Made by a program: the position numbers and the translations under genes. This document shows, one piece after another, positions 7,317 through 14,143 of a stretch of 22,938 nt of DNA (its first letter is position 1; every line of letters starts with the position of its first letter). This stretch comes from a virus, in IMG/VR virus record IMGVR_UViG_3300032241_000076, positions 1 to 22,938 of that record; one strand, written 5' to 3'. A model generated the notes under the pieces. The model worked only from the letters and a program-made list of their open reading frames with translations, was not told where the DNA came from and ran no database searches.

Positions 7317-7406
7317 TATTAATTATTAATTATATTAATTATAATTATATTTATATATAATAATATAATATAATAATAATATAATAATATTAATATAATA
7401 ATAATA
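7317..7406. other. 90-bp A/T-only tract, candidate DNA unwinding element or replication origin
   Basis: Every base from 7317 to 7406 is A or T, made of irregular TAATA/TTAATTA repeats. It lies immediately downstream of a strong promoter in the divergent region between the two transcription arms. In T7 the primary origin is a promoter followed by an AT-rich stretch where transcription opens the duplex for priming. The arrangement here is analogous, but with a host-type promoter. It could also simply be an unstructured 5' leader of the RNA downstream. No iteron-like exact repeats are evident. Confidence 0.45.
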
Positions 7407-7410
7407 GTAA

Positions 7411-8322
7411 TCACGTAAAAGAGACCCATAGTGATGACTGAGGACGAAGTCCGAAGTCTAGTGATCCGCACTTAGTTAAGACGAGGACCATGATCAATAA
7501 GAGCCCCGTAAGGGTGTCCGTCGTTAAGTCCTACTAGGCTTAATTGTAAAAACTATTATAAATATAGGGAAGTGCATCCCACACAAACTCATGCATGTAA
7601 CATTGCTCCCCGTGGGGGCCCCTAGCTGACCCTCAATTAGTGTTAATATAATTAATCATTATCCATGGGGACGATGATTAATGGGTGTATGACACCATCC
7701 TAATCAATCAATAACTTACATCACACTAATTATAAGTATTACCCCTCATAAAACATACCTCTAATTCTAATTTTAAGACACTTTAAAAGCATTATCTTTT
7801 GTAACTGATATCAACCCATCAGCCCACTTCGTAGTGTTCGTTTAAACTCAATAGTTACCTTGTTGTGATACTTCAGATAAGACTACACTATCGTTAGTCT
7901 GATCTTTGATCACAACGAACTTAATGTATAAATTAATCCTCGGACATATAACTCTAACATAAGTAATTATTCAATCCTTATCCCTTTCTTTGTGTCGGAC
8001 ATAACCAAAAAGCGTCCGCCACGGTTTGCTGTATAACTTCTCAGGATTGCCTAATTACTAAGTTAGAGATAATATCTCAACGAGGAGTGCCGACCTCAAG
8101 GTCGTTAATTTATGTTATATATATATGAGTCAACCATGGATTGTATGGGATAATAGAACTATTAAGACTGCAAGGAATTGTTGCCTGTAACAAAAAGCAT
8201 TACAATAGCAATCATCGGCAATCAACAATACCTTTTGGGCTGAAGCCAGCCAAGAACTAAATAACCACAAATTCTTTACGCCAGACCCGCCCTGTTTATT
8301 TGCACGCGTTGCGTGCTTTTTT
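7411..8322 (+). ncRNA. large structured noncoding RNA, candidate GOLLD/ROOL-type
   Basis: About 910 nt without a credible gene, much less A/T-biased than its flanks and dense in perfect helices. Local examples: 7436-7458 (GGAC/GTCC nested in GAC/GUC); 7476-7527 with a GUAA-capped CCC/GGG stem at 7505-7514; 7605-7619; 7651-7682 (9 bp); 7684-7696; 7862-7869 with 7909-7916 enclosing 7880-7900; 7992-8022; 8062-8081; 8091-8104; 8177-8229; 8235-8253. Longer pairings include 7458-7462 with 7533-7537, and 7635-7643 with 7723-7731 closing a multi-stem junction. A possible terminal helix joins 7414-7419 (CGUAAA) to 8275-8280 (UUUACG). It ends in a strong intrinsic terminator and has an upstream promoter. 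Size, phage context and terminator suit GOLLD or ROOL RNAs, which form multimeric cages. Membership is not proven by reading alone; it may be a new class. Confidence 0.65.
8302..8322 (+). terminator. intrinsic terminator of the structured RNA
   Basis: A perfect 6-bp GC-rich stem GCACGC/GCGTGC with a GTT loop (8302-8316) is followed directly by six T residues (8317-8322). This is a classical rho-independent terminator on the plus strand. The minus strand has no matching T tract. Confidence 0.9.
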
Positions 8323-8349
8323 ATATGTGTAAACAATTTAATTTAGTTA

Positions 8350-8378
8350 TTGACTTCTTAATAGTTCTATTATAGTAT
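8350..8378 (+). promoter_or_regulatory. probable promoter of the right arm
   Basis: TTGACT (8350-8355), a 17-nt spacer, and TAGTAT (8373-8378); an overlapping TATAGT (8371-8376) gives 15-nt spacing. It lies just after the RNA terminator and before the first small gene at 8446. The structured RNA and the rightward genes therefore appear to be separate transcription units. Confidence 0.55.
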
Positions 8379-8445
8379 TAATCCAAGGGTAGGACTCATA
8401 TATATATAAACCCTTATATTCTAACAATCTTTTTAAGGAATCAAT

Positions 8446-8547
8446 ATGAAAAATGATAAAGTATTAATTATTATATTCACTGTTTTATTAGTTTATTTTA
8501 TTCACTGTTTTAATTATGCATTACATCATTCAACTTTATTAAATTAA
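8446..8547 (+). CDS. 33-residue single-span membrane peptide
   Basis: The ORF has a short Lys/Asp-containing N-terminus and then a hydrophobic segment, 'VLIIIFTVLLVYFIHCF' (residues 6-22), long enough for one membrane span. AGGA lies 6 nt upstream of the ATG. It is the first gene of the right arm, where phages often keep small host-takeover or lysis-regulating proteins. No family is recognised. AT-rich sequence readily makes hydrophobic ORFs, so certainty is moderate. Confidence 0.5.
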   Translation: MKNDKVLIIIFTVLLVYFIHCFNYALHHSTLLN

Positions 8548-8549
8548 TT

Positions 8550-8648
8550 ATGAATAATAAATATTTAATATTCAAAGCAATAAAAGAATTAATGAGATAT
8601 AATGTCTCGTTAGTAAGTGAAGTAAAAAGTAGTAAGTTTGTAGTTTAA
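8550..8648 (+). CDS. 32-residue hypothetical protein
   Basis: The ORF starts 2 bases after the preceding stop codon and has no clear ribosome site, so it would depend on coupled translation. The sequence is short and mildly basic (MNNKYLIFKAIKEL and onward), predicted helical. No family is recognised. It could be a chance ORF in AT-rich DNA; the tight spacing is the only positive evidence. Confidence 0.3.
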   Translation: MNNKYLIFKAIKELMRYNVSLVSEVKSSKFVV

Positions 8649-8675
8649 TTTTAATCATTTAAGGAGTAATCAATT

Positions 8676-9206
8676 ATGGCAACATTAACAGATATTTCAG
8701 TAGTTCCAGGTTCAGTTAACTTAGCATCAGCAATAGCTAACACTTTCAAAGTGTTTGATATTGAACAGTGCAAAGAAGGTTTAGGCTTAATGTTCGAGTC
8801 TTTACCAGACGATAACTTAACAGAGTATTCTAAAACACAGCAAAACACCAGCTATACATGCCAAGCATTAGTTCTAAACGCTATGGCAAATGGTCTAGAC
8901 TACTCACTCAAGACTACCTTCAAAGCTCTTGATAAACTTACTGCAGAGATTGACGAACATTCTAAAGGCAATACCGAGACAGAGTTCTGGAATGTTCGCG
9001 GTGAACAATTACTTGAACGACTAGCGGTCATTGAACATAACATTGATGCACTTGAACAAGTGTTTCACATGATTAAGAAATACTATGCTCAATCCACTGG
9101 CAATGAATGGACACCTTATGTGGCACCAAGTAAGAATGCTGGTGTTACTGCAACTGCAGTAGAGTTACAAGCAACACTTGCTAGATTGAAAACTCGCAAG
9201 GCTTAA
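8676..9206 (+). CDS. hypothetical early-region protein, helical
   Basis: This 176-residue protein is acidic and mainly helical, with a C-terminal 'LQATLARLKTRKA'. The start is well supported by GGAG 9 nt upstream. It is followed after 18 bp by a strong terminator stem, so it closes the first right-arm transcript. Its codon use and steady composition indicate a true, probably well-expressed gene. I recognise no domain. Position at the start of the rightward arm suggests an early host-interaction or structural role, but this is only inference. Confidence 0.7.
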   Translation: MATLTDISVVPGSVNLASAIANTFKVFDIEQCKEGLGLMFESLPDDNLTEYSKTQQNTSYTCQALVLNAMANGLDYSLKTTFKALDKLTAEIDEHSKGNTETEFWNVRGEQLLERLAVIEHNIDALEQVFHMIKKYYAQSTGNEWTPYVAPSKNAGVTATAVELQATLARLKTRKA

Positions 9207-9224
9207 GTAACATATAATGAAGAT

Positions 9225-9258
9225 AGCTCTATCATAGAAATGTGATAGAGCTTTTCTT
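9225..9258 (+). terminator. intrinsic terminator after the first right-arm gene cluster
   Basis: A perfect 10-bp stem AGCTCTATCA/TGATAGAGCT (9225-9234 and 9243-9252) with an 8-nt loop is followed by TTTCTT. It isolates the 8446-9206 genes from the lysis cluster. Confidence 0.85.
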
Positions 9259-9275
9259 CGTTGCTACGAAATGAC

Positions 9276-9350
9276 GCAATCGCATGTAGCGATTGCATTA
9301 TTATATAAACCCATGCTCTGAACTACTATCATCTATCGCGCGGGGGTTTA
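9276..9350 (+). promoter_or_regulatory. structured leader upstream of the endolysin gene
   Basis: Two perfect helices lie in the 133 bases between the terminator and the endolysin start: GCAATCGC/GCGATTGC (9276-9283, 9289-9296; 5-nt loop) and TAAACCC/GGGTTTA (9306-9312, 9344-9350) enclosing 31 nt. No convincing promoter is seen between them and the gene, so they may act on read-through RNA, for stability or timing of lysis gene expression (inference). Confidence 0.4.
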
Positions 9351-9391
9351 CGGCAGGTCTTAATATTGGGCACTTTTACAGGAGTCGTTCT

Positions 9392-9778
9392 ATGGATATG
9401 CAATCATTCGAAGTTAATGTAGCTTGTATGGCCACAGCTATTTATGCTGAAGCTAATACACAATCATTAGATGCTAAATATGGTGTTGGTTATGTTATAC
9501 TTAATCGACTTAAATCTAAAAGATATGGCGCAGACATATGCGAAGTTGTCTACAATAAAGGACAATTCGAAGGAGTTCGTGACATTGCCACAGGTAAACA
9601 TATTGGGCCGACTAAATGTGATTTGCTTAAAACAGAGCTTATTGCAATCAATATTATTACACACAAAGCTATAAATCCTGTGTCAAATGCTTTATACTTT
9701 CATGATGACTCAATTAAATCTATGTCTCATGCATGGGGTAAAAAGACTACTAAAATTGATAACCTAATATTTTATTAA
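9392..9778 (+). CDS. SleB-type cell wall hydrolase (endolysin)
   Basis: This 128-residue protein matches the Hydrolase_2/SleB lytic transglycosylase-type domain: 'MATAIYAEANTQS' with the expected catalytic glutamate, 'GVGYVILNRLKSKRYG', 'VVYNKGQFEGV' and the late 'ALYFHDDS...SHAW...NLIFY'. Such enzymes cut the glycan strands of peptidoglycan and serve as endolysins in many Gram-negative phages. The ATG at 9392 is chosen because GGAG lies 7 nt upstream; a longer in-frame ORF to 9293 has no ribosome site and overlaps the leader helices. No signal peptide is seen, so a holin would be needed for release. A one-span membrane protein lies 360 bp downstream. Confidence 0.85.
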   Translation: MDMQSFEVNVACMATAIYAEANTQSLDAKYGVGYVILNRLKSKRYGADICEVVYNKGQFEGVRDIATGKHIGPTKCDLLKTELIAINIITHKAINPVSNALYFHDDSIKSMSHAWGKKTTKIDNLIFY

Positions 9779-9787
9779 GGAGATGTT

Positions 9788-9958
9788 ATGATTAACGATC
9801 TAAAGTTGTATAATACAGAAACACTTCATGAGTTATATGCATTAGCTTTCTGGAAAGTTTATAACAAGTTTCCAGATAACAATTATAATGTAACTCGTTC
9901 TTATTTAATTCATAAAATCAATAGCTTATCTTATAGGCTAGAAAGTAAAGGTGAATAG
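9788..9958 (+). CDS. 56-residue hypothetical protein
   Basis: The ORF has a strong ribosome site (AAGGAG overlapping the endolysin stop region, 6 nt before the ATG). The sequence is aromatic-rich and helical, with 'ELYALAFWKVYNKFP' and 'YLIHKINSLSYRLESKG'. Its stop is one base before the next ATG, so it is part of the lysis-cluster operon. No family is recognised. Confidence 0.6.
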   Translation: MINDLKLYNTETLHELYALAFWKVYNKFPDNNYNVTRSYLIHKINSLSYRLESKGE

Positions 9959-9959
9959 T

Positions 9960-10148
9960 ATGGGTAATATGTATGATAATATTGACGACCATGACCAAAC
10001 CAACGGTCAAATCGATCAAGAAGAAGCTTGGTTCTATCATATTATTGGTGAGTTTCAAGACTGCATTGATAAATATGGTTGTGCTTTTGTATTAAGTAAA
10101 TTAGATAATAATGTTAAACAATTAATCAAGGAGAAAATAAATGTGTAA
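9960..10148 (+). CDS. 62-residue acidic hypothetical protein
   Basis: The chosen ATG is one base after the upstream stop; a GTG at 9951 in the same frame is an alternative but lies inside the previous gene. The N-terminus is Asp/Asn-rich and the remainder helical ('EAWFYHIIGEFQDCIDKYG', 'FVLSKLDNNVKQLIKEK'). It overlaps the next gene by 8 bp. No family is recognised. Confidence 0.55.
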   Translation: MGNMYDNIDDHDQTNGQIDQEEAWFYHIIGEFQDCIDKYGCAFVLSKLDNNVKQLIKEKINV

Positions 10149-10287
10149 TTGCGATTCTGATTTAAATTGTGTTCCAAAGTATAAAAGACAATATAATTGG
10201 GTAGATAAAGTCTTTCTTACTCTTGTGTTTACAACTGTTGTTTTATGTTTGTTTGGTATTAGTATTTGTTTGTATAAAATGTTATAA
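10141..10287 (+). CDS. 48-residue Cys-rich one-span membrane protein, holin candidate
   Basis: The N-terminus has three cysteines in ten residues (MCNCDSDLNC). A basic stretch follows, then one hydrophobic span 'VFLTLVFTTVVLCLFGISIC' (about residues 24-43) and a short Lys-containing tail. GGAG lies 7 nt before the ATG. It is the last gene before a stem-loop terminator and shares the operon with the endolysin, which lacks its own signal peptide. A holin or other lysis accessory role is inferred from topology and place; no family match is claimed. Confidence 0.55.
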   Translation: MCNCDSDLNCVPKYKRQYNWVDKVFLTLVFTTVVLCLFGISICLYKML

Positions 10288-10291
10288 TCGC

Positions 10292-10341
10292 ACTCTAGAT
10301 TGCATCGCGTATCCCATACGCTCTGACAATCATAGAGTTTT
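10292..10341 (+). terminator. stem-loop terminator after the lysis cluster
   Basis: ACTCTA-GATTG pairs with CAATC-A-TAGAGT (10292-10302 with 10327-10338, one bulged A), enclosing a GCGTAT-CCC-ATACGC hairpin (10307-10321). It ends in TTTT. The T run is short, so it may be leaky. It lies five bases after the last lysis gene and 27 bp before the amidoligase start. Confidence 0.6.
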
Positions 10342-10368
10342 CTGTAATCAATCTTAAGGAGTCAAGTT

Positions 10369-11919
10369 ATGAAACCATATAGTATTAATGATTTCGCTCA
10401 TAAATTCTATATGTTCAATTGGTCTCATCCTGACATCAGGCAGACTTATTGGACTAAAGAAGACAATGAATGGGATCGAGAAGTAGGTGATGTAGTTAGA
10501 AAAACCTTTACACTTACAACGCTTTGGTATAAAGACGAGCGTGTTTTACAATTGTATACTAACGATCCTAACAATGGTAATCGTAAATTGAATGTATACA
10601 ATTACTTTCGTGATGCAGCATTTGCAACTGGTCTTACAACTTTCTCAAGTTATAAAACTACTGCAACTACTATCATCGACTCACTTTATAACATAGCCAA
10701 TCGTCCTAGCTATTACAATAAAAATGGCACACTTAAGAAAGGTTTCTTTGGTGCATTGCGTAGACGACTTCGTTCAAATACATTACGACCATCGTGGCTA
10801 ACTCAAGACATGCTTAACAAAGCTACAGAATTAAGCTGTCTTAACGATGATCTGTCTACTGAAGATTATCTAAACTTTCATGACATTCCGTCTTGGACTT
10901 ATTACAAAGATCCATTAACTAATGAATATTATGTTGACGGTTCTCAACGACGAGTTAGAATTGGCAATTTAAATTGGGTTCATATTCATCGTAGAACTAA
11001 TCCAAATGAATATGGTTATACATTTGATGAACGTAATGATATATGGCTTAGACCTATTCAGTTTTATCACAATGGTAATGTATATAATCGTGACGAAGTT
11101 AACATTGTAGAATGTTCACAATGTGGTCACGAAACTGTTGACGAACTATGTGTTGATGGTGTATGTCATAACTGTCTTGATGCATCGTTTAAGATTCATA
11201 ACTATTCAACTCGTGTTGAAAGTATGCTTAAATTCAAAGCTACACGCGTTAGACCTAATACAGTTTATTTAGGTTGTGAGCTTGAATACGAAACAAACAA
11301 TCGTAATCGTGCACAGTTAGGTGTTGGTAAGTTATTACATGGTCATGCACTTATGAAGTCTGACGGTTCTATTAAGAACGGCTTCGAGATTGTAACATGT
11401 CCTGCAACACTTGACATTCATCTTGATGTGTTTAAGAAGTTTTATGACAACATTCCACCTGATCTTAAGACAGAAAAGAATGTAGGTATGCATGTTCATA
11501 TCAGTCGTAAACCTTTATCTTACTTAACAATTGGTAAGTTAACTGAGTTCTTAAATCGTTTAGATAATAAACAATTCATACATTACATTGCAGGTCGCAT
11601 AGATAATTCCTATGCTCGTATGAATGATGAACGTACTGTTACATTTCCAATAAGAAATAAACATGGTGGTGACAGATACAATGCATTAAATCTCAACAAC
11701 GAAAACACTATCGAAGTTAGATTGTTTGCAACACCAATGAACTACAAAGAGTTTGCAATGCGACTACAGTTTGTTCAGGCTTTAGTTGACTATTGTAGCC
11801 CAGCTCAAAGTAGTTTGATGTTAAAGAAACAAACTCATTACGAAGCATTTATGGGTTGGTTATCTAGTAGAAGACGTATGTTCCCTGAACTTAGTTATCA
11901 TTTAAAGGAGTTTAATTAA
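10369..11919 (+). CDS. COOH-NH2 amidoligase (Amidoligase_2-like) with zinc ribbon
   Basis: This 516-residue protein has three parts. Residues 1-245 have no domain I recognise and are rich in aromatic and charged residues. At 249-269 a zinc ribbon is formed by C249-x2-C252 and C266-x2-C269. Residues 298-480 are an amidoligase of the glutamine synthetase/gamma-GCS-like fold: 'YLGCELEYE' (E304, E306), 'LMKSDGSI' (D332), 'GFEIVTCPA' (E340), 'GMHVHIS' (H375, H377) and 'TIEVRLFATP' (E449, R451). These are the metal- and ATP-binding positions of the family, which joins a carboxylate to an amine. The ribosome site is GGAG. It heads an operon with a glutaminase-type amidotransferase and an ATP-grasp ligase, so the three probably act in one pathway. 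The substrate is unknown. Confidence 0.85.
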   Translation: MKPYSINDFAHKFYMFNWSHPDIRQTYWTKEDNEWDREVGDVVRKTFTLTTLWYKDERVLQLYTNDPNNGNRKLNVYNYFRDAAFATGLTTFSSYKTTATTIIDSLYNIANRPSYYNKNGTLKKGFFGALRRRLRSNTLRPSWLTQDMLNKATELSCLNDDLSTEDYLNFHDIPSWTYYKDPLTNEYYVDGSQRRVRIGNLNWVHIHRRTNPNEYGYTFDERNDIWLRPIQFYHNGNVYNRDEVNIVECSQCGHETVDELCVDGVCHNCLDASFKIHNYSTRVESMLKFKATRVRPNTVYLGCELEYETNNRNRAQLGVGKLLHGHALMKSDGSIKNGFEIVTCPATLDIHLDVFKKFYDNIPPDLKTEKNVGMHVHISRKPLSYLTIGKLTEFLNRLDNKQFIHYIAGRIDNSYARMNDERTVTFPIRNKHGGDRYNALNLNNENTIEVRLFATPMNYKEFAMRLQFVQALVDYCSPAQSSLMLKKQTHYEAFMGWLSSRRRMFPELSYHLKEFN

Positions 11920-11920
11920 T

Positions 11921-12859
11921 ATGTGTATCGCAATTTATAAACCGGAAAGTAAAGTATTATCACAAGAGACACTCAAAGAGTGTTATGATTCTAACCCAGA
12001 TGGTGCAGGCTTTATGTATGCACAGGGTAAGAAGTTACATATTGAAAAGGGTTTCTTTAGCTATGATTCATTCTATCAAGCTTATAAAGAACATGAAAGT
12101 AAACAAGCAGTATTACATTTTAGGATTAAAACTCATGGTAAAATTGATACAACAAATTGTCATCCCTTTGCAGTTAATAGCTCAATTGGCTTTGTCCATA
12201 ACGGCATTATATCTGGTTTCGGTGATACTAATCATAGCGATACCATTGGATTTAACAATGCAATTCTTCAACCGCTTGTTAACAAGTGGGGTAACCTTGC
12301 TTTGTTCCAAGACCCAGTAATCAATCTTATCGAAGGTCGTATAGGTTATAGTAAGCTTGTCTTCCTTGACCGACATGGCAATCATAAGATTATGAACGAA
12401 GGTAAAGGTGTTTGGGATGATGGTGTTTGGTATAGTAACGATAGTTACAAACCATATGTTGCACCTGTATCTACATACAAACCTAAAGCTTATAGTTGGG
12501 ACAATACTGATTGGATTAATGATTACAGTAAAGGTTATAAACCTTCAAAGACTGTAGCACCAATCAAGCGTAAGTATGGCGTTATGGTTGGTGACATGGT
12601 TGAGTTACTTGAAGAAATTAAAGATGACTCTACTAACAAAGTATACGAAGCTGGTGAACTATTTGAAATCGTTGCAGTCAATAAAGATTTCACTGCTGAC
12701 TTAATGTATGAGAATGAGAAAGGTGATCCAGAGTTTATTTATAATATCCCTTATCATTCTCTTAACTTTGTAGATGACTTTGAAGATGATACACTTGACC
12801 CTGTAGGTGCACCTGAGTATCATAGCTTCTCTTCACCTTCATTACTCAAAGGATACTAA
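11921..12859 (+). CDS. class II glutamine amidotransferase
   Basis: The 312-residue protein starts MCIAIYKPE, giving Cys2, the N-terminal nucleophile of Ntn-type glutaminases after Met removal. Other family marks are 'HFRIKTHG' (R68, about 66-73), 'CHPF' (80-83), 'GFVHNGIISG' (90-99) and 'SDT' (106-108). This domain releases ammonia from glutamine for a partner synthetase. Residues about 219-270 look like a small beta-barrel ('GVMVGDMVELLEEI...AGELFEIVAV'), and an acidic tail follows. The gene starts one base after the amidoligase stop with GGAG inside that gene's end, so expression is coupled. No synthase domain is fused, so the ammonia acceptor must be another protein, most simply one of its two neighbours. 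Confidence 0.88.
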   Translation: MCIAIYKPESKVLSQETLKECYDSNPDGAGFMYAQGKKLHIEKGFFSYDSFYQAYKEHESKQAVLHFRIKTHGKIDTTNCHPFAVNSSIGFVHNGIISGFGDTNHSDTIGFNNAILQPLVNKWGNLALFQDPVINLIEGRIGYSKLVFLDRHGNHKIMNEGKGVWDDGVWYSNDSYKPYVAPVSTYKPKAYSWDNTDWINDYSKGYKPSKTVAPIKRKYGVMVGDMVELLEEIKDDSTNKVYEAGELFEIVAVNKDFTADLMYENEKGDPEFIYNIPYHSLNFVDDFEDDTLDPVGAPEYHSFSSPSLLKGY

Positions 12860-12860
12860 T

Positions 12861-13613
12861 ATGACTCTTAAACTATTTCCTTACAATCAATACAGTCTGT
12901 CTGCTAAACAATTAGCTAGACGACTTAAAGTATTAAGAGTAAGACCTACATACGATGCAAAGCGTCGTGATGTAATTGTTAATTGGGGTGCTTCGAAACC
13001 ACCTCAATTCAAGTCTATGCCACATGATCTTAATAAACATGTGGCTATAGCATTAGCATGTGATAAGCTTAAAACCTTTGAGACTCTGTCATTGCAAGGG
13101 TTCGAACAGATCCCGCAATATGTAACCAACAAACAAGATGCAGAGTCTCTTATTGAACAAGGTAATACATTATATTGTCGCACTAAACTTAATAGCCATA
13201 GTGGTAACGGTATTATTATTTGTAATGACATAAATGAATTACCTAACTGTTCATTGTATACTGTCAAAGCTAATCACAAACATGAGTATCGTGTTCATGT
13301 ATTCAAAGGGGAAATATTATATGTGCAACAAAAGAAAAAGGTTCTCGGTTCTAACATCCGTTCTACTGGGATTCGCAATCGGGGTAACGATTGGGTCTAT
13401 TGCAAACCTACTGATCACCCTAGCGAGCTACTACTATCATCGTGCGTTCGTGCCGTTCAATTACTCGGGCTTGATTTTGGGGCCGTTGATATTGGCCATC
13501 GCGTTAGAGACAATAGATTCTTCGTGTTCGAAATCAACACAGCACCAGGATTAATTGGAACAACGCTTGACAAATATGCTCAAGCAATTTATAATTACTA
13601 TAGGAGTCTATAA
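12861..13613 (+). CDS. ATP-grasp ligase (RimK/D-Ala ligase-like)
   Basis: The 250-residue protein has the ATP-grasp signatures: a Gly-rich loop 'SHSGNGIII' (about 112-120), 'HEYRVHVFKGEILYVQQKKK' (141-160), and the metal-binding end 'LDFGAVDIG' (D210) and 'FFVFEINTAPGL' (E224, N226). These enzymes form acylphosphates and ligate amines, as RimK does to protein C-termini. The ATG at 12861 has AAAGGA 6 nt upstream; an upstream in-frame extension into the previous gene lacks a ribosome site. It completes a cassette with the amidoligase and glutaminase. A perfect promoter sits inside its last 50 bp. The substrate cannot be read from sequence. Confidence 0.85.
   Translation: MTLKLFPYNQYSLSAKQLARRLKVLRVRPTYDAKRRDVIVNWGASKPPQFKSMPHDLNKHVAIALACDKLKTFETLSLQGFEQIPQYVTNKQDAESLIEQGNTLYCRTKLNSHSGNGIIICNDINELPNCSLYTVKANHKHEYRVHVFKGEILYVQQKKKVLGSNIRSTGIRNRGNDWVYCKPTDHPSELLLSSCVRAVQLLGLDFGAVDIGHRVRDNRFFVFEINTAPGLIGTTLDKYAQAIYNYYRSL
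13567..13595 (+). promoter_or_regulatory. consensus sigma-70 promoter for the replication module
   Basis: TTGACA (13567-13572), a 17-nt spacer, and TATAAT (13590-13595), both perfect. It lies inside the ATP-grasp coding end. A start near 13602 would place the next gene's GGAG almost at the 5' end of the message, giving a very short leader. Confidence 0.8.
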
Positions 13614-13615
13614 TT

Positions 13616-13921
13616 ATGTTTCAAATAGGTGATAAAGTTAGTTTTCATGGTCTTGAAGAAGACTTTGATTGGGTCAATGATGTTGAAAGATACCTTGATG
13701 ATCTTACTATGTATGAAATAAAAGAAATAAAAGATGATAAAACTATTGGTGTTTTAAATGATTCAGGTAATTTAGTATATGCTGATATAGATGATTATCA
13801 AATTTATACTTACGAATCTTTAAGACAATTATTAACATCAAGAAACCATCAGTATGCAGCTATTTGTAACAAAGTTAGACAGCTCTATCGTAAACAAGAG
13901 TTTCAATTTAAAGGAATATAA
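13616..13921 (+). CDS. hypothetical protein, first gene of the replication operon
   Basis: This 101-residue protein has an acidic N-terminal half that looks like a small beta-barrel ('FQIGDKVSFHG', 'MYEIKEIKDDKTIGVLND', 'YADIDDYQIY'). The C-terminal half is a basic helix ('LRQLLTSRNHQYAAICNKVRQLYRK'). GGAG lies 9 nt upstream. Barrel plus basic helix would suit nucleic acid or polymerase contact, but no family is recognised. It is directly behind the strong internal promoter and likely early. Confidence 0.65.
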   Translation: MFQIGDKVSFHGLEEDFDWVNDVERYLDDLTMYEIKEIKDDKTIGVLNDSGNLVYADIDDYQIYTYESLRQLLTSRNHQYAAICNKVRQLYRKQEFQFKGI

Positions 13922-14143
13922 ATGAGATGCGTAGCCTGTAACAAAGCTTTAAACGATTATGAATCTACACGCAAGTCGGCAACGACTGGCGAGTATCTAG
14001 ACTTGTGTAATAGTTGTTTTCATGCTATAGATCAAGACATTGAAGCTATTTCTAGACCTGATCTAATTGATGAAGAATCATTTGATGATGATGTCGAACT
14101 TGACGACTTACAAGGAGATGTATTTGATGCCATCAAAGAATGA
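13922..14143 (+). CDS. small zinc-ribbon protein
   Basis: The 73-residue protein starts MRCVACNKALNDYESTRKSA and has a second pair in 'LCNSCF', giving CxxC-x(n)-CxxC, a zinc ribbon of about 30 residues. A strongly acidic tail ('EESFDDDVELDDLQGD') follows. Proteins of this type occur just before the primase in marine T7-like phages; their role is unknown to me. AAAGGA precedes the start, which abuts the upstream stop. It overlaps the next gene by 17 bp. Confidence 0.7.
   Translation: MRCVACNKALNDYESTRKSATTGEYLDLCNSCFHAIDQDIEAISRPDLIDEESFDDDVELDDLQGDVFDAIKE

Noticed and set aside
7436-7458. Hammerhead ribozyme core (CTGAGGA ... CGAAG)
   Set aside because: CTGAGGA fits CUGANGA, but the GGAC/GTCC pairing uses the G and A that must be unpaired, and the required GAAA before stem III reads GAAG. 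No cleavage-site triplet is placed correctly.
8130-8336. 68-codon minus-strand ORF across the 3' part of the structured RNA
   Set aside because: It spans the terminator and several perfect stems, has no ribosome site, and encodes no recognisable domain.
7174-8445. tRNA genes in the gene-poor region
   Set aside because: No acceptor stem with matching T-arm (GTTCRA) and anticodon arm could be assembled; the GTGTTCG near 7834 lacks the other arms.
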